From: Meghimatium bilineatum
Lineage: Eukaryota > Mollusca > Gastropoda > Stylommatophora > Philomycidae
DNA: 64,000 nt
NCBI GenBank assembly: GCA_034231615.1
Contig: CM067298.1
Span: forward strand, 60,108,387 to 60,172,386
Direction of reading: 5' to 3'
Shown: positions 48,543-59,091 of the stretch, one piece after another
Layout of the letters: each line of letters opens with the position of its first letter
Numbering within the stretch: the first letter of the stretch is position 1
Notes under the pieces: model-generated
Told to the model about the DNA's origin: nothing
The model's database searches: none
What the model saw: the letters and a program-made list of their open reading frames with translations, nothing else
Position numbers and translations under genes: made by a program

Positions 48543-51500
48543 CAGGAGATATAGGTGGGGGATATGAAAGAGGAAAAAGAAATTGTAACATTTCTAGGTC
48601 TACTTACCACTCAATGCAAATGAATAATATTCCCTTACACACCCAGCTTGAGAAAACTAAACACAGCATTATGCATATAATCCATGAAAATGTTATCACA
48701 TTTAAAACACAAAAAGATTATAATTTATATTGATTATATACTATTTGAAGAATAGATGAGGAAACTATCCCAAAAAATCAGTAAACACAAATCAACAGTT
48801 TAAATTCCGTTATTAGGAATGAAAATTTAGAATCACAAACACATGTTCCACAAGTGATGATTGATTTAAAACAGATGGAAGTGGTCTCGAATATCATTTA
48901 CACTGATTTGGAAATACTGGGATTGAATATAAACGCACTACAGAGTATTCACTCTAATATCTCCAAACAACAAATAGGTTGTTGATTGATCCAGACAGGA
49001 AAAATGAAAATGACAAATAGGTTTTTGCTTGGTTCTGTATGAGTTAATAACACTCCAACTATTCTATGTAGGCACACCATTTGTACTATTACAATCAATA
49101 CAAAGTAACTGCGTGAAACGTAACAACAATTAGACTTAAGTAAAACACAGGTTTATATTTCGTTTCAATGGGACACGACAGACTATAGCTAAAACTAGTA
49201 GGAATAAAAAATAAAAATTACTAGTAGAAATAAAAAAATGTATTTCTTGTGTATACAAGTTAGTCAAGTACGGAAGAACGCGTGTTCAATAGTTGCTAGT
49301 CGATTTGGTGCCATTGAACGGACTGGTTCAATTCTCGTTAGTCTAAAAAATGTGTATTTCTTGTGTGCTCATCATTACCTACAAGTTTTAGCTATAGTCT
49401 GTCGTGTCCCATTGAAACGAAATATAAACCTGTGTTTTACGTAAGTCTAATCATGTGTACTATTACTAGTTTTCTTTTGTCTTGTACTGTCGTTGTCCAG
49501 ATTTGACGATGGTATAATTCGTTTAATGTCTTTTTTAATGCAACTTCAGTGTCTATGTTGACATTTTTGTTCTTAAAGATACTTGCCATCTGTTCTAGTA
49601 TCTGGTATGTTTTGTATGTATTCAATCAAACAAATTGAAATTGGTTCTATGTAAACAGCTTCAACACCACCTATGTTTAATACTGCTACTATAATATCTC
49701 GATTACCTTTGTTACTCCACCTTGATAAGACATTGTGCCAGTATGAGGACTGTAGATAGACATAGAAGCAGCACTCCGGACAAGGGCTGCCACTGCTCCA
49801 ACCTTAGCTGCTTCGCTAGCCCCTGCAGATCTATACTGGACACTTTGACTGAAAATATTATGTGTGTGTGTTGAAATAAAAGTAAAGAGATTCTTGCACA
49901 GTTGATTACTTTCACAGTGCAGTAAAATAAATTACATTATTTCCAACAATTTCTCATATATTATTTTAATTGAAGGGGCGGAGGAAGGAGAATCTATTAA
50001 GTAGAAGATAGGAGGAGGGGGTTACCACATTTTCGTGTGTTTCCTAGTACTAAATGTGGTGTTTTACTTTCCTAAACATGGGAGGTTGAAACAACAACTC
50101 CGCCCAATTTACGGGCTTGATATATATATATATAATTTAATGTATGGTATTTATATCACATTTGATGATATAATAACCATAATGTTAATTAATATTTAAT
50201 TGTTGAAAAGGTAAACACAACCAAAATGTTGTCATATGACATGTTCTTTCCAGAACACTGTCTTCCTTATGAATCTCCTGAAATCTCCATGGTCTTTGGC
50301 AGGTTATCCTGCCTTCTCTAACGACATGTGCAGAATATTGTTGATAAATAAAAACTTTTTGCCACATCTTGTGTAATATTTTTCAAAACATATTTTTCCT
50401 TATTTTGGTATAGGCAGTTTATCCTTTAGCTTATTTTTAACTTATCTACTCTTCTTTCTATGCATGACTTATAATTATGTTATAGTACATTGTTACAGCA
50501 AAAAGGTAAAAGCAGGTAAAAACATTTAGGAGACAATCATTGAAAAATATTGGAGCAACAAAACTTCTGAATTCATTTTTTTATGGACAATAAAAATCAT
50601 TCAACAGTTGCCATCTCAGCATTGAAGGTTGGCGGCAATAGACCTCTTACGTCTGTCTCTTTACCTTGGTAGTGCACTCTACAAAACTGTATCCTGTCCA
50701 TCTCATGATTATCACAGGCATTCATGTTGAAAAATAGCATTGTCCTTTGGTCCACAATGAGAAGTATGGATAGGGTTTTGTTACGCGCAGGAATAGTAGA
50801 AGGTACTTGGGAAATCGTCTGCGTGCTCCACAACAATATTGAATATGAAAATAGAAGTGGTCATACCCTGTTGGTGTCTGAAATATCAAATCACATGGTG
50901 ATACTCTCAGATTTCCAAATCATTCTGCTTAAGATAGAAAGCTGCATGTTAAGAAAAGAAAGGGGTCATGTTACTGAACGACTCGGTTGTCTAACGTATT
51001 ACATGGATACACTACCCTGGTCATGCAGGGATCAGAGGCAACAAAAAAGCAGACTCATTGGCAGGCAATGCTGTAGTTGATGGCACAGTATTGAAAAGAG
51101 ATAGGGTCTACCTATTTTAAGGGCAGTCATTGATTAACTACAGAGTAAAGAAGACAGTGCTGGGGTGATAATGTGTACATACAGAGAATGACCAGGAGTG
51201 AGAGGAAAAGTGTATCTTCTATGGAAAGATCAGAAGATCACATAATCAACATCTGACATGGACTCTGCATACTCTTAGATGGCTGCTGCAACGGAGCACC
51301 TATGGGAATGTCCCATATGTCATGATTCTGGTTTCTAATTAAGAATTTGGTCCACAATTACTTATTTGTCCTATATGAAACTAGTTGAATAGTAGCTGAC
51401 ACTATTTCTGGAAAGCATCCCATTTTTCAATACTGGTGGATGGACATGTTTGGAGTATGTTGCCATTTCTGTCAGCTCATTCTGTACTGGTAAGATAATA

Positions 51501-54500
51501 CATTTTTAAAGCTATAATTACAATCATTATTTACAAAACATTACCCATAACTTATCCAGACTTGATTGTAAACAACAATTTTTCCTTTTGCTTCAGCTGC
51601 TCTTTCTTTAAGTTCATCAAAAGACTGAACCTGTGAGAAATAATATAATTCACAAAGGTATATTAGGTAAGCAAGTAATGCTTAGTGAAATAAGTATAAA
51701 TATGTTTCTACATGAATACTCTTAAAAAATAATAATGGCATTAGCAAACAAAAGGATGAACAAAGATTAAATGATGATGATGAAGTAATCCCTTTAGCTG
51801 TAAGCAGGTAGCACTTGAAAGCCCTTCCCTTTCTAACTAAAGCACATGTACTCCCCATTGAGTAAATGAGACGAGACCTGAACAAGGTTTGTTGTCTCAA
51901 AGGCATTGCTGTGTTAGGGGGGTTTTAATGATGTATGTTTAGTCCTTGAAGTGAGGAATTCCAGTGTAGCAGTATCTCAGGATCATCACTTCCTGTCAGA
52001 AACATAGCATACATTTTTGGGCCAAATAGTTCATTATTCTTCTGTCAGATCTGCTGACCCATCTGCACTATATACCAGTACTGACTGGTATGTGGCAGGA
52101 AGAAACTGTTGGTAGGAATAACTGTTTTTTACAACATCACCACTATTTCTGTATCAGGTCGGTCTTACACTCAGTCTTACATTCAGGTATGGCTGACTTG
52201 AAGGCACACAATATACACACATGAGAATGTTTATTACTATTGAACGTTTCAATTACAACATCATTGGATTGTTTTATCAAGAAAACACAACATCAATAAG
52301 GTTATCAGCATATCATTAATATACGTGCAAATACTATCTGGAACTCTCAGTTACGTATCCGTTATCTTCAACTTGTTCTCCTGTAATCATTATCTTCATA
52401 AGTCTTCAACTGATTGTATTTATGTATGCGTTGTTCTATATGACTCATGGGATATACTTCCCAGAATGGTGAACAACTTCTAATATTCCCAGGTTTTAAC
52501 TTTGTCAGTTCTTCCAACTTCTCAGCCGTATTGTAGTCGTACATGTGTTTTTCTCTAACAGAGTGAGAAAGTTGCTCTGGATAATTCTATCTTCTGAGAC
52601 TATCAAACTAGAACTGATCTGATAATCCATAAAATTGAATCTTTCAATCAGATGCTCCATTGCTACTAAATTCCAGAAAACTCAAGTTTTCTGACAGCCA
52701 AAATCCTATGATGGTTAGAGCTTGCGTGGCTACAACATGCCGACTAGCTCCTCCTACTTTTGGAAGAACTACCGGTAATTGACTTTCTCTGTACCAAGAG
52801 TGAGTAGTTAACTGTCACTAAAGACTACCTTGACCAAAGGTAACCCATGTATCAAGTCTTAACCTATCATCGAATCTCAACTCCACCTCCCAAAATCTTC
52901 CCATCAAATGATTCTCACAAGCAATTAGCACTTATCGACCCTTCGTCTCTGAAATGCCATTGGGTATCCACTTGCACGCCATCAAGTCTGTAGCATGATT
53001 ATTCTGGCATCTGCTCTTGCCAGTTTCTCAGATATGTGCAGACACTCAATTATCAACTATTTCTCCTTTCCACCGGGGAATTGCATGTTATGTCATCTCT
53101 CCGTAACCTTGTGTCATATTCTGCCTATGGCGCAGTTATATGGTCAGCTCTCTCTTTATCTTGGTACAGGTTGCATAATCAATCGACTCAACTATAAGTG
53201 GCTTGGAAACTTGAATAGCTTGAAATACTGCATTCCGTTGCTGGCAGCTGTTTCACCTGGCGCCAGTTGCTTCTTATTTCCTACAAGATCAGTTCACTGG
53301 TTTGGTTGCCCTCACTCCTTTGGAGAGGGGGTTCGCTGTCATAGCAAGATGGCCCCTCTCCAGTAGACTACCCACCTGTAGGTACACCTAGTATTCCCTA
53401 CCATCTAGGAGTCTGACACAAAAGGACAAAGGTACAACTTTTACTGAGCTCCATATCTTCGTCATCCATGATGACCATGTGACAGGAGACAAAAACAAGA
53501 AATCAAGATAGGATATGCAGTGACAATTACGATTTTTTTAAAAAGGGTGACAGATTGCCAGCCTATCCCCCAACTTTTTTAATCACCTCCTATGATATGA
53601 ATGGAAATAAAAACTAGTTCCAGCCTTGCCTGTTGTCACACAAGCAACAAAGCAGCAAGTATATAGTTTCTTGTATCTTGAATATATGTCAACCCAGTGG
53701 TAGAGTTGATATTGGCCCACAGCATAAACCTAACTTAGTAAAATTAACTGTTCGTAAACTATTCATCCACATTGTTTTGACAATATGAATTTATTATCAT
53801 GAATGCATTAGTGGTGCCTAAAATATTCAAAAATGGTTGACTAAGTATGTCCTATACAGGTTATGCTTCAATTATTATTTTAATATTTAAGATATCATTA
53901 GAGATGATGGCAGTTCAATAAGGACAAATATTTTCAAAAGAGAGGATAGGAATCACAAAAAACAAACAATAATGTGAGATAGATTAAGACAAATCAGTAA
54001 AAACAATAGACCAGCTAGCAAAAACTGAAGTAGCTGTCAGTGACAGAACAATTATTACCATTTCCAGAAATGAAGTCCATAATCAAAAGCTTCATAAACA
54101 TGAAATGTAATCCAACTCACCCAAGCAGAAAAAAAGACAATGCTATCTAGCTTGAAAGAAAGGAATAACTAAACATTTTTAGACTTAGAACAGGCCACAA
54201 CAAACTTAACACATGTACTGAAAGTTTGGTGTTGGTACTACCAATATGTGTCCCTATAGACAATCTTCAGGAAACACAGAACATATTTTACAGTACTGCT
54301 CACTGTACTACCCCACAAGAACAAAACTATGGCCATCTGAAACAGCTCTGATGGACAAGCTTTATGGCCATGCCTCTGGGCTAGTGAATACAGTACATTT
54401 CATTGCTTAAATCCATATCAGCATCCGACTTCGACTGGAGAACAAGGAAGATATTTTCAGAAATTAGTCATCCAGTGCTGCTAATACTTTTTCCAGCTTA

Positions 54501-57500
54501 TAGTAATTTTGTTGTGCTTTAAGGAAGCAGCATTAAACTATTATGAATGTATTAGTAGTGCCTAACAAAGTCAAATTACATATTCCTGATTGAGACTTTG
54601 TATAAATCTTGATTATTCAGGAGTAGTCTGCCTCTCACTCTGTTTCCTTATATATATAATCACAGCATGCTTCCCACAGACAATATGTTTGCTGAACTTT
54701 CAGAAGGAAAAAGAGTTTGTGGGTGACCATTCCTAAGTAATAAAGAATTATGCAAATGTTGAATCAGGGATATGTAATTTTATGTAACATATGAAAACTG
54801 TTTAAAGCTTTTTCTATTTGTCAGTGTTTTCACATTGCACTATTATATAGTTTGAAAACACTGATGAAACATGCACATATTATATAGAAATAATGGTTTC
54901 AGATGTGGCCTGACCCGGCATTGAAAGTGGAGCAAAAAATAATAACACTGTAACCAACCGTGCATATTCATATTGCAAGAGGCAACTGAGAATGTTTAGG
55001 CGTTAGTGAGTTAGCTGTCCCCACCGATAAGATCAAAGTGACTCAAAAGCTATGCAAAAGTCAGATGTGTTTGGACAAAAAAATGTAGGTATCACATCTA
55101 ACCTGTAAACCATGATACAAAGTATTCTGTTCTCAAGACTACATCCTGCTAACCAACAGATAATTATAAATTCAGAGCTACACTCTGCAAAGAATGTCTC
55201 ACCTGAAGAAGACTCAATCTATTCTTAGCAAATTCTTCAAAGTGTTGAATGAGACATGATATCAGCTAAATCAATTTCATGTCTTCAGTTTTGTTTTGAT
55301 TATTCATCGTGTATATGCAGGAGTGTGTGATTCTGAGATGATAACTTTGAAGGTGTCTATTAAATGCACATTTCACATGGATATGAATGACATCTCCATA
55401 GTTCTCTTTTCTAAATTGCTCAGCAAATCAACAAGGATGTGATCTTGAGACTGAAGACATATGAATACAGTTTTATGGAAATGATGCAGATAATATTCAT
55501 TTTGAGCATAGAAAGTGTATATATAATGAGAAAGAATTAGAAATACAACCAGACACATCTTAGATTGGCTTCCACAAAGAGAATATATGTGAAAATATTA
55601 GAAAAATTCAACAGTAAAAGGAAGAATCACAAATTTGAGAATCAGTGATGTCACTAAAGAAAATGACTACTGTTTCCCTTTTCATTATCAATGAGACATA
55701 TTGGCAAATGCTGTGTTTAGGGCTCATATTTTTGGGGATCAACAGCATATCTAGGGATGATGTGGTCAGCATCACACTACCACCTTTACTTTAACAGATT
55801 TGATACCAGTTTTCTTAGACTAACCTAGGAGATGGTGATTTTTAAAGGATTTCTTGTTGAAGTGGAAATTAAATCTTGTGTCACCTGCCTAGGAAAGCAG
55901 TGCATTAACTACTGAGCTACTGTGTCCCTATTGAAAAATAAGGCACAATAAGTAATAAGACACATAAACTATTTGCATCATCTTTCATTCCAAAATTTTC
56001 TCTATAATCATTTGCAAATGTATATTTATGTATTAAATTTTGGGGATCTCCATGGTGTAGTGCTTAAGTTGTTCACTTTAAAATGCTCAAGAGGTTACAA
56101 GTTCGAATCCCACACATGACAACTTATTAACTAGTGGAATTTTTTCAACCTGGGGGTTATTGCTTTAAGCTATGGAGTTATATGCTATGAGTGGTACTCT
56201 CTGCTGGTGACTTGCTGCTTTGTTAAGAGATACAAAGTACATTGTATATTGTACTCTATTTGTCTATTGTCTTTCCCCAGGTGGTTTGTGATCCACTCTT
56301 GCCGTTAAGCGTAGGGGTGATTGGAGCTCGAGCTTGCGTTCTAAAGCCAGATGTGTGGCCTCGGCTGTGCTATGACCATGTCTGTACAGGATGTCCCTGA
56401 TATTTTTTATCCATCTTTTCCATGGTCTTCCTCTGGCTTTGTACCCTGATCTCATTTGGTTATATGCTTGTATGGGCAACTTTCCATGATGCATTCTCAT
56501 AATGTGGCCAAACCACTTGATCTGTACTCTCTCTATGTAATCTGTACAAGATATTATACCTATTATTTCCCTGATATATTCATTTCACAATCTATCAAGC
56601 CTGGTGAACCCGACAGCTTTCCTCAGGAATTTCATCTCACATGTCCCTATCTTTCTATAATGTGAAGATGAGAGAGACCAGGTTTGGCACTGGTAACACA
56701 GTGTTGGTAGGAATATACTGTATATCATTTGTCTCTTAACTTCCATCTTGATCTTGGGGTGAAGAAGTAGTGGTGACAGTTGGTATGTTACTGCATTTGC
56801 CTTTTGACATCTCATCTCTATTTCTCTATCGAGGCTTCCATTTTCTGTAAAAATACTACTGAGATATTTGAACTCTGTTACTTGTTTTACTCCTATATTG
56901 AATATATATTGTACTCTATATATTGTATATAATAACTGATATATTGGGAAATCCAAGAACACTAATGTAAATCTTCTACACCTTTTCAACTTTTCAATAA
57001 TTTGCAAATGTATACAGTGAATAAAAAAAAGTAAACATTACCACAAGAGCTTGTGCTGTGATTCCTTGTTTAGGTGTAGCAATGCTGTTGCCAAGACCCA
57101 ATATGGCTATCTCTTTGGGTCGAGGTGTAATCAACTGTGCCCACTCTTTGCCTCGTACCCAATGTGGAACTGTTACTGCTTCTGTATGAACATTCTCCAG
57201 TCCATCCTGTGTGAACTGATCCACCATATAATTTATTGTATCTTCCAGTGTTTGAGATCCACATAACCTAAATTCAGAATACAAAACCAAGAGGCAAAGA
57301 TATTTTTACATAATTTGTTTTTCAAATTTACTTTATGTGCATTTGTGAAAAAAAAAGAAGAAATATGACAACATTTGTATTAAAAAATTAAGACTATTTG
57401 ATCTTACAAAAATTACATGGAATTAATCTTCTGCATTCATTATCTAACTCTTGAAGATTAGAAGGATGTAATCCAGAGAATGGGATTTGTTGTATTATGG

Positions 57501-58503
57501 TTTACAGCTTGTCTGGAATATCTGTACCTTTTGGTCTAATAAATCCAAATTCAGCATGACTTCTGGATCATTTTATTGGGACGAATTCAATCCTAACTAC
57601 ATAACAGGCAAACTAGAGTTTCACTGAATGGTCAGAAGAGTAGAAAATATTGCTACATTAAGGAGTTCCTCAGGGGGGAGTAATTACTCCAACACTCCTC
57701 TTTGCCTACATCAATGATCTTGTAAAACAATTCCTCTCTGGAATGAAAGCAACGCTAGATTCAAATGATCTTCTACTGTGGTGTACAAACACAATAAACC
57801 ATCATACAGAAGAATGTTCATTCATTTTCCTTTTGCGCTGAAGTTAGCGCATAGGGCAGAAGTTAGATCTCTCCAATTCTGTCTGTTCAAAGCTATTCTG
57901 TGCAGTTCTTGAATAGTATAAATATTGGTTGTTTTACTTTCTCCAAGTATTGTTCTTCTGAGTGTTTCTTTTGGTCTACCCCTTGCTCTTTTACTTAAAT
58001 ATCTGATGATGTACTAGACAGTGTAACAAAATAATTTGTTTGAATGAAAAAGAATTGGAATGAACTGACTTCTGTTACACAAATCGGTCTGGACTTTACG
58101 ATGTTAGTTGATTAATCCAACGATCGACGGAGTGACCCAGACTTGATTAGAGAAACACCCTCCATCAATGGACGTCACTACCGGAAGTCCAAGAAGGTAG
58201 CAGGCAGCATAAAAACTCAAGGCATTGTCTAACAAATGGCAAATCACAATAAACACAGAAAAAACATCTACAACATTCTTTTCTCTTTCCCTAAGGAAAA
58301 AGGCCAGGCCACATTTAGGAATTACCATCATCAAGGAAAAAGACTAACCCACATATCATGGTGTCATCTTTGATAAAAGACTTTGATAATATACTTGAAG
58401 CAAGTATATTGAAAAAGCAAAAGAAAAACCCACAGATTAGTAGGCACATAAGCATACTCAGAAAACTAGCAGGCACAAGTTGGGATGAAAATGAACATAC
58501 TCT

Positions 58504-58553
<50 letters not shown>

Positions 58554-59055
58554 GATATAATCTGGAGGTCATAGTCAATCAGGACACTCACAAAAATGCG
58601 CTATTTAATTCCTGCGTCATTCTAATGCTGTCATATGGATATGAGAGCTGGTAAAGTTCTTTATCTTCAGAAATGAAAATATTGAGTTTTGAAAACAAAT
58701 GCCTTCGAAAACTAAAAACTAACACCCACTGGGGAGAATTCAAATCGAACAAAAAAATCAGAGAAGAGACACATCAAAACTAAATCACAGCCATTATTAG
58801 AAAACGCTGTTGGTCCTACATTGGACATGTCCTATGCTCAGACAATAACAGAATACACCACCAATCTCTTGCTTGGATACCAACAGGCAGAAGAACCAGG
58901 CATAGACCAAAGGAAACACTCAGAAGAAGAACAATAATTAGAGAAATTAAAACAAACAGAATTCATACTATTCAAGAACTGCACAGAATAGCTTTGAACA
59001 GACAGAATTGGAGAGATCTGACCTCTGCCCTTTACGCTAACGGAAAATGAATGAA

Positions 59056-59091
<36 letters not shown>

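Noticed and set aside
52995-53366. 123-codon ORF in CPQ intron 2
   Set aside because: No motif, no homologue recognised and no splice or start context. Likely chance.
56041-56120. Possible functional tRNA gene
   Set aside because: A and B boxes are present, but acceptor and anticodon stems do not pair. It continues into a SINE body.
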